From: Cryptomeria japonica
Lineage: Eukaryota; Streptophyta; Pinopsida; Cupressales; Cupressaceae
Direction of reading: 5' to 3'
DNA length: 64,000 bases
Assembly: GCF_030272615.1 (NCBI RefSeq)
Contig: NC_081413.1
Span: 144,314,476-144,378,475 of the forward strand
Shown: positions 1 through 9,700 of the stretch, piece after piece
Numbering within the stretch: position 1 is the first letter of the stretch
How the letters are laid out: each line of letters opens with the position of its first letter
Notes under the pieces: model-generated
What the model was told of the DNA's origin: nothing
Seen by the model: the letters and a program-made list of their open reading frames with translations, nothing else
Database searches by the model: none
Made by a program: the position numbers and the translations under genes

Positions 1-1182
1 TTGAAGGAAAGATTGACTAAGGTAATCGTAATTGAGGACGAGGACAGTGCAATTGATTTAGAGAGCCTCGTGGGACGTTCACATATGACAACAGAGAAGA
101 AGAAGGCTACAAAGATGTCCAAGATGATTCGAGATGAGACTGGATCTAGAAAACTGCAGATAGCTACACCGGCAGCAGACAAATATGAGGGTGAGATCCT
201 AGCAGAGGACTATCATATACAGACTATTGAGTTAGGACCATCCACCGCAGAGCAGACTTTAGATGATGCCACCGACACATTTGAGGCATTGAAGGACAAG
301 CTTAGAGAAGAAGTGGAAAAGAATAGAAAGCTTGAGAGAGAGAGAGGTGCATGGAGGACATATTTCAGTCACATCAATGAACCTTTGGGACGTCAGGATC
401 CAGTTAGATCACCATTGCAGGCATTGCCCCTTCAATCAATCAATGAAGCAGAAAGATTCAGGAACCTGGTCCAGCGTACATGTGGTTGGATGGATAGATC
501 TCGCATGGTGGCCATTGAGTTTGTTACAAGGATGTCGAAGATCACCCATCAGGCTATCCAAGTTCTTGAGATAATCCACAGATTGATGGCAACAGTAGCT
601 GCATTTGCCCATACCAAGGACGTTGTCATCCCTGTCTTGAAAGTTATAAGACACACATCCAGGAGAATTTTAGCACAAGAGAAGATCTTGGAAGGTGATT
701 CTCACAGTTTGTTTCAGTGGTCAACCTTACTCCATATAAAGAGTGTTCTCTTTGAGGACATCAGTGTTAGATATGGTCAAGTTGAGGAGGTGATCAATCC
801 AATCCAGGACAGAGTATTTGAGGTACTTCGTACCATTCTTGGCAGAAGGATCGAGGTCGAGACAGATGTGGATTTACAAGAGTTTGAGGATAGAATCACG
901 ATCATCTTTCGCAAGGACGCAGATGTTACAGATGAGCAGTATGATCAGATGTATGCCACCATGCTCCTGATTGATAGAACAAAGGAACTTGAACCTACTT
1001 GGGACGCAGCTCTTCTAGATGCATTTGATCAGGTCATCCACTTAGAAGAGAGTATCAAGAATCTTCCCGAGATTCCAAGCACAAAAATCGAAGGAATCGT
1101 GACAAAATTCATTGCATATGCTAAGAAAGAGAATTGGAAAGGGAATAAGATTCTAGATGAAAGGTTGTTACAGATGACATGA
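1..1182 (+). CDS. Unknown retroelement accessory ORF, 3' part (5' end outside window)
   Basis: The frame is open from the window edge and encodes at least 393 residues, ending TGA at 1180-1182. The first codon is TTG, so the true start lies to the left. It begins acidic, has a predicted coiled-coil segment (about residues 85-115, KDKLREEVEKNRKLERERGA) and then long helical stretches. I recognise no enzymatic motif. A polypurine tract (1264-1273) and an LTR-like TGTAAC start (1279) follow within 100 bp, so it sits in the accessory-ORF position just upstream of a 3' LTR. By eye the segment around VLKVIRH and GDSHSLFQW resembles VLKKILR and GDSYKNLQS of the gypsy accessory ORF at 58.7-58.9 kb. 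No stops interrupt it. Confidence 0.5.
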   Translation: MKERLTKVIVIEDEDSAIDLESLVGRSHMTTEKKKATKMSKMIRDETGSRKLQIATPAADKYEGEILAEDYHIQTIELGPSTAEQTLDDATDTFEALKDKLREEVEKNRKLERERGAWRTYFSHINEPLGRQDPVRSPLQALPLQSINEAERFRNLVQRTCGWMDRSRMVAIEFVTRMSKITHQAIQVLEIIHRLMATVAAFAHTKDVVIPVLKVIRHTSRRILAQEKILEGDSHSLFQWSTLLHIKSVLFEDISVRYGQVEEVINPIQDRVFEVLRTILGRRIEVETDVDLQEFEDRITIIFRKDADVTDEQYDQMYATMLLIDRTKELEPTWDAALLDAFDQVIHLEESIKNLPEIPSTKIEGIVTKFIAYAKKENWKGNKILDERLLQMT

Positions 1183-1263
1183 CATCTTGTTTTTCATTGG
1201 TTGATACCTCCTAGATTTTTGTGCCAAATTTAATATTTGGCTATGTATTTAATATTGTTCAGT

Positions 1264-2190
1264 AAAAAGGAGGTCATTTGTAACAAACCCTAATTAGGGT
1301 TTAGGTGTCATGATCTTGTCCATTGATTTACTTTCAATCTGGACCTTTCATTGTAACTGGGGATGCTATTTATACCCCCTTTTTCATTTCATATAGTCAA
1401 TAGAAAAATAGTTAGTCAGATAAGAGTGAAATAGAGAGATTAGAGTTGTAAGCAATTTTTATTTTATAGCAAGATTGAGTCTTGAAGAGAGAAATTCAAG
1501 CAATTGTTGTATATGATGACTTGGAAATCAATAAAATATTGAAGTTATGGTGTTTTGTTGCAAGTTTCTTGAGTTATCTTCATGGTTGTTGGATGTACTT
1601 GAATCACGCTCAATCAAAGTAGTTTGTTAATTTGAAAGACTAAGTGTGAGATTTGATATTTGGTAGGATTCGCAATCCAAACCACTAGCTTCTTGCTGAT
1701 TGTAGGAACGCCTTGCGTGGTCGACTGGAAAACATTTTGAGTCCTTAACCTTCAAGCATTTTCGCATCTAGGATATGTACCTTCGTAGTAGTGTCCTTGG
1801 TCTTTGATGCATTGAATACCATTATATTACCTTAGAAGATCGCACTAATTTCAATTGAGTTGTTACCTTATGGCAAAATTGAAGTTAGTTGAGTCTTGCC
1901 AAATCTCATTCATGCTAAGTCATTCATAGGGTTAGGCTAGATTAGACTTCCCTAAACCTTGTCCCTTTTCCTTTTTTTTTTTTTGAAAGTTCCTTTTAGA
2001 CTAGTAAAATCTTCGAGCCTTTGGAATCCGTAAGACGCCTTGGAGGAAACAGCAAATCACATCATACCACTAAAAAGCTTGTCCACACGTGGAGACCCCA
2101 CTAAAAGAACCTTGGAGTCCATCTAACTGATCCTTTTGCAGATCTTCAGCAGTTAGAGACTATTTTCTCAAGAGAGGATAAGATGCCTGT
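1264..2190 (+). mobile_element. Polypurine tract and LTR-like sequence ending the left-edge element
   Basis: The purine run AAAAAGGAGG (1264-1273) is followed by TGTAACAAACCCTAATTAGG at 1279, a TG start as expected for an LTR. A TATA-like TTTATA lies at about 1370 and an AATAAA-type signal (caataaaatattg) near 1530. There is a T-run at about 1969-1983. The 3' end was not found, so 2190 is only a working limit. This would be the 3' LTR of the element carrying the 1-1182 ORF. Confidence 0.35.
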
Positions 2191-3228
2191 CGGTATTTTA
2201 TTCTGTGTATGATTGTGTACAAAATACACGTCAACAGTACGTCGGAGTTTGTGCCTTCATGCATGAGCCTAGTTCACCGAATCTGGACATGCCGATGTGG
2301 ACCTTCCTGATTAGAGGAATAGTGACTGAGATGCCACCTTGTCTAGTACTTGCCTTGGTCGATCCTCCATCATCCTTGATGTGCTTGAGGAACGATGTAT
2401 CTTTCCTTCGCTTCCTTGTGTTTGCCTATGAGATCGTCTTGAAGAGGTCTTCCTTTGACCTTGATGTTGAAATATTCTTCTTGAGATCCTCGTTCCGATC
2501 TTCCTCCAACCTGGTCTTTCTGATTTCTTTCTTTTCCTGCTGCAAAACAAACAAATGAACATCAAACACATAATATATAGCTTATACAATCTCTTAATTT
2601 GATATAATCTCTGATTTTATGTGATTTGCAGGTCTGATAGGTGCAGGTTTAGGGGAGATTGTCCTTTGCTTGAGCAAATTTGCTCTTGCTATGATGAATT
2701 CAGTCCTTCCTTTGTTGAATTTTGCTGTTGTTAGGATGTACTCTGCACCTTAAAGTGACTGATCTCTATAAGACCTGAAATTTGCCTCCTCAATCACCAA
2801 TCTGTCTAATGAAATCTGCTTTTGAAATTCGCCTTGATGAATTCAGTTGCTCCTCAAATTCGCTCTTGTTGAATTCGGCTTGTGAAGATTGTTGACAAAT
2901 CTGGAATTTGCTTCTTAACTGCTGAAGGATTTCACTCTTTGAAGAAGAATGTTTGAAATGAATCATGATTAATTTAAGAATCAACCTCCCTTATATAGGC
3001 GCCTTTATGGGAGAATGCACTTCTTTGATGAAAGCCGACTTTGTTTGGATGAATAAATCAATTGTATTTCCCTTTAGCTGGCCGACTTCTATTTAAAAAT
3101 TCGAATTTGCTTTTGCCGCCAAAGTGAGATTAGTTTATTAATGCATCAAATGTTTCTAGGTTGACTTGCACTTAGTCTTCTCTTGATCTTTTCGGTGTTT
3201 TACCATAATGCAATTGCCTTTAATAGAA
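2191..3228. other. Region without a recognisable gene
   Basis: There are open frames on both strands (2205-2558 plus, 2311-2589 minus), but neither resembles a known protein and they overlap antisense. From about 2640 the sequence contains repeated attcgctc/gaattcg words like those of the array that follows, so the array may begin here in degenerate form. Confidence 0.3.
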
Positions 3229-4240
3229 TTTTGCCTCGGTACCTTAGAGAGGGACATGAGCGAGCTAGGATATAAGTCAAAATTTCATCAATATTTGATG
3301 AAGGCAAGCTTAGTTCTCACGATCTGCATGAAGTTTAGGATGCTTGAACACTTGAAACCACCATGAAGAAGACTTAGAACACACCATCATTAGCATATTA
3401 CTCATCCTCAATGCATTTCGCTCCTGTACCTTTGGAAGGTACTTGAGCGAACTAAGGGTTGATCTTAGTTTTCTCACTCACATACTCAATTTTCATTATC
3501 ATTAGAAGGCTCATGCTGCAACAAAGGCTTAAATTACCTTCAAGAAGGCTTGTCTTGATATCTTGGTTAACAAAACACTCTTCTTCAAGAGATTTCGTTC
3601 CTGTACCTTTGGAAGGTACATGAGCGAATTTCTTCCTCTTGACTCAATTCACGCTTCATTCCTATTACTTTGCCTTAGACTTGATTTTCCAAATTCTCTT
3701 CTCATCGTGCTCAAGTCAATCTGCTCCCAACATTGCTTAAAACAAGATCTTCTTAGTGTTTTAGGTGAGATAGGAGGTCCTTCCAAGAGATTTCGCTTGT
3801 GTACCTTAGAGAGGTACGGGACCCTTAGGAAAATTCGAACCTGTACCTTTGGAAGGGTCGGGAGCGAAATTTGCTTGATAGCTCAAGTCCTTAACCTTTT
3901 GCCATTCAACTTCATTTCAATGTACTTCAAAGGCATAAAAGAATCATCTCCCCTTCACTCAAGGCCTAAAAGCATGAATTTGATCCAAATGAGAAGGAAG
4001 AGGGGAGGTCTAGTAAAATTTGCTCTTGTACCTTTGGAAGGGTCAGGAGAGAAATTGACAATGTTGCTCAAATTCTCCATATTTCATCGTTCAACTTGGT
4101 TTGAATTCTCTTTTAAAGGCACGCATAACTCAACTTTCTTTCAATCAAGCCCCGAAGGCGTGAGTTTGGATCCAAGTGAGGAGCAAGAAGGTGTTTTTAA
4201 GAAAATTCACTCCTGTACCTTTGGAAGGGTCAGGAGCGAA
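3229..4240. repeat. Tandem array of a hairpin-forming 35-bp motif, period about 177-198 bp
   Basis: A 35-bp motif recurs at about 3229, 3417, 3594, 3792, 3834, 4019 and 4206. It starts TTCGCTC, carries TGTACCTT, a 3-base loop and AAGGTAC, and ends GAGCGAA, so it is an inverted repeat with a few mismatches. Spacing is about 177-198 bp, with one extra copy 42 bp after another. The array resumes on the far side of element A. The long frame 3563-4372 is a by-product of the repeats (recurring CTFGR) and is not called a gene. Confidence 0.75.
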
Positions 4241-4347
4241 TTTTATGCTTGTGCGCAAATTCTTAACTTCTTCTCCAAATTTCTAAGTTCAAGCTTGTTT
4301 AAATTCGTCCCCAAAGGTAAGTTCAATTTGATTCCTCTCCAATCAAC

Positions 4348-5250
4348 TGTTGGCATATGGACACTCCAATGAGACATTGTGTGTGATTGAAGGTTTTGTC
4401 ATTGATGGCAACCTTGCAATCCTATGGCACCGGCAAAGCATTACTCAGGCAACCTTGCAATCCTATGGCACCGGCAAAGCATTACTCAGGCAACCTTGCA
4501 ATCCTATGGCATCGGCAAAGCATTACTCAGGCAACCTTGCAATCCTATGACACCGGCAAGACATTATACCGGCAAAGCATTACTCAAACAAAACAGTGCA
4601 CCGGCATCAACAAAATCAATCTACACCAGCACAGAAGGAAATATGTATACCGGCACAAAGGCCGACAGGATTTTTGATATGTAATATTTTGTTTATCATT
4701 GTAAGCCGACTTGGCAAATTGTAAATTGACTCTTGTATATAAAAGAGATCATTGTAGGCATTTGTAGGATATGGATAGGAAGTATAAATAAATTATAAGA
4801 CAGACCTAATGTGCGAATTGTAGATCAAGGGTATATGTATAGAACAGAGCAAGAACCGGTACTGAATCTGGCATTGAAGATGCTATTGTAAAGCAGTACA
4901 GATTATTGGATTTGCATAATCCTCATTGTAAGTCAGTGTGACTTCTTATTGAGCAGTGAGCTCTAGGCAGTTGGCCTTCCTGCATGTGCAGGCCCCTATT
5001 GTAAGTAATATTCTCTTATTGGCCAGTAAGTGAATATTGTGGGTCACAAATCCCACCGAGGTTTTTCCCACATCGGGTTTCCTCGTTAAACATCTTGTGT
5101 TATGGTGTTCTTTTCATGTGGATGTTTTTGATTCTGTTATTTGCATTAATTCTTGCATACCGATATACTATTACTTTATATTCTGCATATTCAGTTTCAA
5201 GAAAATTTCATTACCGGTCAGATACTGATTCACCCCCCCCCTCCCTAACA
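4348..5250 (+). repeat. Element A 5' LTR
   Basis: It starts TGTTGGCATATGG and ends CCCTAACA. It contains 41-bp tandem units starting GGCAACCTTGCAATCC at 4407, 4448, 4489 and 4530, the last of them diverging, each with a CACCGGCA word. The U5 end carries a C-run (gattcaccccccccctccc) typical of a family of plant copia LTRs. Confidence 0.9.
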
Positions 5251-5252
5251 AT

Positions 5253-5264
5253 TGGTATCAGAGC
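5253..5264 (+). promoter_or_regulatory. Primer-binding site of element A (Met-tRNA type)
   Basis: TGGTATCAGAGC lies two bases after the 5' LTR. This is the standard copia primer site complementary to the 3' end of initiator tRNA-Met. Confidence 0.85.
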
Positions 5265-5321
5265 CTGGTCCTCTATTTTCAGAAGCCTAACAGCTTGAGG
5301 AAGCTCTTGACACCGGTAAAG

Positions 5322-6437
5322 ATGGAAAATCTGATGAAGCAACTTGAAGGAGCTCTTACTGACTATGATGCAGAGAAGTTGAAAAATATCAAATTAGAAG
5401 ATGATTTAAAAGCAGCTCAGGACATTATTCAGGCACTTCAAGAAAATCTTTTTGTTACAAGAAACAAGAGAAGAGAACTTTGTGAAAAATTGCAAAATGA
5501 GAATGATGAAAAGGAATCACTAAATGATATGATAAGCAAATTGAAACAAGAGATCATGACAACAAAAATTGAAATGCAGGATATGACTATGAGATTCTGC
5601 AAAGAAATTGAGGACAAAAAGAAGAATGAAGAAGAATTGACCAGAAGACTAAGTGATGCAGCAAATGAGAACACAAGACTTAGCTAAGAAAATGACATGT
5701 TGAAGACAGATCTGATGCATACTCAAAATGACTCGAATGAACTAATGAGACAAAAAGAGATCTTGGAAAGGGAATTGGAAACTGCAAATCAACACAAAGA
5801 AAAATTCAAGAAAAGCTCAGAAGAACTTGGTACCTTATTGAAGAATCAAAAACCCAAAGATGACACTTCTGGAATTGGATTTGAAGTTGGAGAAAGCTCC
5901 GGTACTGCAAATACCCAGGATCACAGCAAACCGGTAAGACCTTCTAATACTTACAAATTCAATGGAAAATGCTTTAACTGTAATAAATATGGTCATAGGG
6001 CAAATGAATGTAGATCTAGGAATTATCAAAACATCAATCCTCCCACCGGTCAATGCACCAAATGCAACAAAATTGGTCATAACTCTGAAAATTGCAGAAT
6101 GAATGTAAGATGTTATATTTGTGGAAGATTTGGTCATTTATCAAATAAATGCAGAACACAAATCGGCATAGGTTATGGGAAAGCTATTCAGAAAAATAAT
6201 GTAACTTGTTATGCATGTAACAAGATTGGTCATATTGCTAACTTCTGTAGAAGTAAAGGTACACCGGTAGATAACAGAAGTACTAGCTTGAAAGGTAAAG
6301 AAAAGGTTGAAGAGGTTAAGCAAGAATTTTCAAAGCAATGGATTAGAAAAGGTGATCTAAATATTGGGGTTACTCCTCCACCGGTAGAACCAACAAATAC
6401 TTCACCGGCAGGACAATATGATGCTCCACCGGCATGA
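5322..6437 (+). CDS. gag: Element A Gag, four CCHC zinc knuckles, one in-frame stop
   Basis: The frame has 372 codons from ATG (5322) to TGA (6435-6437), with a single TAA at 5685-5687 that looks like CAA to TAA (LS-stop-ENDM). Residues 1 to about 180 are a long coiled coil rich in Glu and Lys. The C-terminal half carries four zinc knuckles: CFNCNKYGHRANEC, CTKCNKIGHNSENC, CYICGRFGHLSNKC and CYACNKIGHIANFC. These bind RNA in retroelement nucleocapsids. The tail is Pro-rich with repeated PPA/PPV encoded by CACCGG words. Four knuckles are more than the one or two usual for copia Gag. No protease follows. Confidence 0.85.
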
Positions 6438-6513
6438 CAGAGCAATGCTCCACCGGCAGGATGTTCTTCATCAAATTGAAGAAAATTATCTTGGGGGTTT
6501 GGCAATTTAACGA

Positions 6514-6711
6514 CACGTGCTATTATTCCCTTGATTAGAGAAAAGAAGTTGAAAATCCTTCATTACCGGCAAATAAAGTTGAGTTAATACATTGCCAGCA
6601 AACAATTAATGTGGTAGGTAGCAAAAAAGACTTTATAAAATAAGGTTTTTGGCTCCATTTCATTTCACCATGAATTCAAACTTTCAGAGAGCGCGAAGAT
6701 TTCCAAGCTAA
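6514..6711 (+). promoter_or_regulatory. Putative internal promoter and uORF ahead of the element A accessory ORF
   Basis: In the 346-bp gap between gag and the accessory ORF lie a G-box CACGTG (6514-6519) and a TATA-like TTTATAAAA (6632-6640). A 13-codon upstream ORF (6670-6711) precedes the accessory start at 6784. Such signals would let the second ORF be transcribed separately from gag. This is inference from motifs only. Confidence 0.4.
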
Positions 6712-6783
6712 GGCATTCCGAGCAAAGAGGCAAAGCACTTCAGCAATCAATCCATCCAAAGGCAGAAAAAGGTATTTATCATC

Positions 6784-9700
6784 ATGGCATCCTCCTCTGC
6801 ACCTAAATTCATAGCAAACCCTACAGTAGTCGAGGTTATAAAACTACCTAGGCCCGTGTTTCAGCTAGTTCCCGAGGTAGCTAAGAAAGATGACAACACA
6901 AGTGCTTTTTCAAAAATTCCAAAGGGTGTTGTTTATGCAGAAGACCCTAGAATGTATATTCATTGCAACATAGAGGAATTAGGTGATGAAGAAATTAAAA
7001 ACATGTATAAATCTGTTATATGTGACAATGCCGGAAATGTGAAACCTGAACATAAAATTGTTGAAACCCTAGGATTCACTGAAATCCTCTGCATTCCTGA
7101 ATTTCCCAAGGAAGTGGTTAGGATAGTTCTAAGAAGGGTACATGGCTCACTCTTTTGGCTTGACTCAGTGCATAAAATTACAAAGGTAGCTGTGAAAGCA
7201 GTGACAGGGTTACCCTCCACCGATACCAGACTCGACAAAACCAAGAAGGTCTCCAATGACTTGGTAACAAACTTAACTGGTGCAACATCCGACAAGAGAT
7301 CATTGAGGGTTAATGATGTGACCGATACAAATGTTAGATTTGTTAGCATGATTCTAGGTTACAAAGCAACTCATGCAAATAGGCTTAACTCTGTTTCCAG
7401 TTTATGCATAAAGAGTGCTTATGACATGGTTAAGGACAATGTGAAAATTGATATCTGTGAATGGTTAAAAGATGAGTTAATTGACAATTTGGCAAAAATC
7501 AAGAAGGATAAGAAAGGAACCTTTAGATTTGGAAATTTACTTGTATGCTTAATGCTACATATCAAAGTTCCCAGACTCAGACTCGACTCGGACTCGGCAA
7601 GGCCGACTCGACTCGTGACTCGGCTATGACTCGGCAACGACTCTGCAATGACTCGGCAAAATTAAAAAAACCTTGAAATTAAGAGATTTCTAACAATTTA
7701 AAACTTGTTTCATGCACCCATTATTGAATAAAGCCCAATTATAATGTGTGCTAGCTTGTTATGCCATGAAAGGCATGCTGGTAGAGTATCTACTTGTTTG
7801 GGGCTTCTGTTTAGTATTTTCTTTGGCCAAATTGAAATTTTGGGAGCACCAACATGAGACATCATGAACATCTTCACTTGGAAACTGTAAGGAATGCTTG
7901 TGTATGGTAGCATTAAATAGTGTGCTTTTTGAACTTAGGTTTTACCTTGGGACTATAGTTGACCTTGGTCTTTCTTGGACCTCTTAGTTTTTAGGCTATA
8001 TATATGTTGGATGGAAGGGGGAATTGTGAGGCCAGAAGGGTTTGAAATATGCTCCTCAGAGACATGTTCCTTGCCAAAAATAACCTTGTGCCCCATGGGG
8101 AGATTTTTTGGGATGTGGGGATAGGTAGGAAATATCCCCAACTCACCCCCTTTTTTCAAAATTTTAAGAAACATCCCTGTTGTGAGGTACTCACACATCG
8201 CCCCATTGCAAATGAAGACCCCCACTTTTTGCTTTCTAGGGTTAGCTCTTTTAGTTTTGTTGTTGGTCGTTTTAGTGTCTTAGCCTTTGCATTAAAGGGA
8301 TTGAGTTTCTCAAAGGCCATCAAATCAAGTGGATCTCCTCAAGGTGGAGTGAAGGAGGTTAGGTCAGTTGAGTGATTAGGGGTTATTTAGATCATTCCTA
8401 GGGTTTTTGTGTACTATCTGGTCATGCTTCAAGTTGCTAAATCAAACCTTGGTTGAATGCATAGTGTCCTCCTAGGTCCCATCCCTTACATCATGGTCAG
8501 AGTGAACTCGCCTTAAAAGTCTGGAATGTCATCCTGATCCTGAAATGGCCTGAAATTTGACTAAGTCTGGAAATTTGAAGGATCCTCCAAAAACTAGATT
8601 TTGCATTATAACTCATGGAGGTCCGAAACCACTCTCAAACATCCTGACAATATATATGGAATATAACTTAAAGTATAGGAAAGAGAAAAGACATAAGGAA
8701 ATGTCACTTATACTTAAATGTTATATTCCATATATGAATCCTGACGAAGATACTAACTTGTCAAACAAGTCAAAACATTGACCTATGGTGGCCGAGTTTT
8801 GGAGCTTGGACTCGGCGAGTTTTGCCATAACTCGCCTGACTCGCGAGTCAGGCGAGTTATGGTCAAAACTCGCCGAGTCCGAGTCCGAGTCTCGAGTCAG
8901 CAAAACTCGCCGAGCTTGGCTCCACTCGCCAACTCGGCGAACTTGCCTGACTCGCGGCGAGTTTGGGAACTCTACTACATATAACCAAACAGGCTCCCGG
9001 TATAGGCTACAAGGATTTTGGATTCGACATACCGTTAGGAAAACAATTGTCTGACTTATTCAACAACATGGGTGAAAACAGAGAAAAGAATATCAATGAG
9101 TATTTTCAAGCACTAAAAGTCAGAATGAATAAAAGAATCAGACTATCACAGGGAATTGTCGACAAATACAAGGATGATATATGTTTTGTAATCAAAAAAG
9201 ATGAGATTTGGATGGAAGCAGTCATCCCAAGAACAATCTGGGTTACAGAGATGGGGTATGAAACAGATGACCACATAGTGGAAACTTATGCCAAAGCACT
9301 TCTGGAAGCCCCCAATGAACCAAAGGAAGAAGTATTTGGTAGTGCTGAGACCATCGAAAGTCAAATTCAATCTAAAAAGAGAGTAAAGAAAGTTGAGGCA
9401 TTTGTGAGGAAAGGAACCAGGCAAGCAAAAGCCATAAAAGAAGATGTATTAAAGAAAACCGGCATAACAGAAGAAGAGTTGGCAGCCCAACAGCCTGAAA
9501 CTCATCTATCACCGGTAGATACCTCCTCAGAAGGAGATATGCCAGCAACTTTCAAAAGAGTTGTTAGGAAAAGAGACCCCTCACCGGTATCCACTCCTTC
9601 ACCTAGAAGGACAAGACAGAAGCAACAAGTTGTGAGGTCTTCAGTCAAGAAAGCCACACCTAAGAAAAAGCTGACCCCCAAAAAGAAGAAGAAGACAAAC

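Larger units (their letters stand above)
7563..8974. mobile_element. Non-autonomous hAT-like DNA transposon
   Basis: The 1412-bp insert is flanked by the 8-bp duplication CTACATAT (7555-7562 and 8975-8982). Its ends are inverted repeats, CAAAGTTCCCAGACTC on the left and, read inward from the right, TAGAGTTCCCAAACTC (13 of 16 matching). The subterminal regions are dense in ACTCGGC/GACTCGCC words on both sides. An 8-bp duplication, CA/TA-starting short TIRs and subterminal repeats are the hAT hallmarks. No transposase ORF is present. Its removal with one duplicate restores the accessory reading frame. Confidence 0.85.

Noticed and set aside
2205-2589. Overlapping plus and minus frames of 117 and 92 codons
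   Set aside because: Neither resembles a known protein; they overlap antisense and have no supporting signals.
3563-4372. 269-codon open frame on the plus strand
   Set aside because: It spans the hairpin-motif array; its recurring CTFGR phrases come from the repeat and it runs into the LTR of element A.
4407-4570. The regularly spaced 41-bp units as a CRISPR-like array
   Set aside because: The units are directly adjacent with no unique spacers, lie in an LTR and are in a eukaryotic context.
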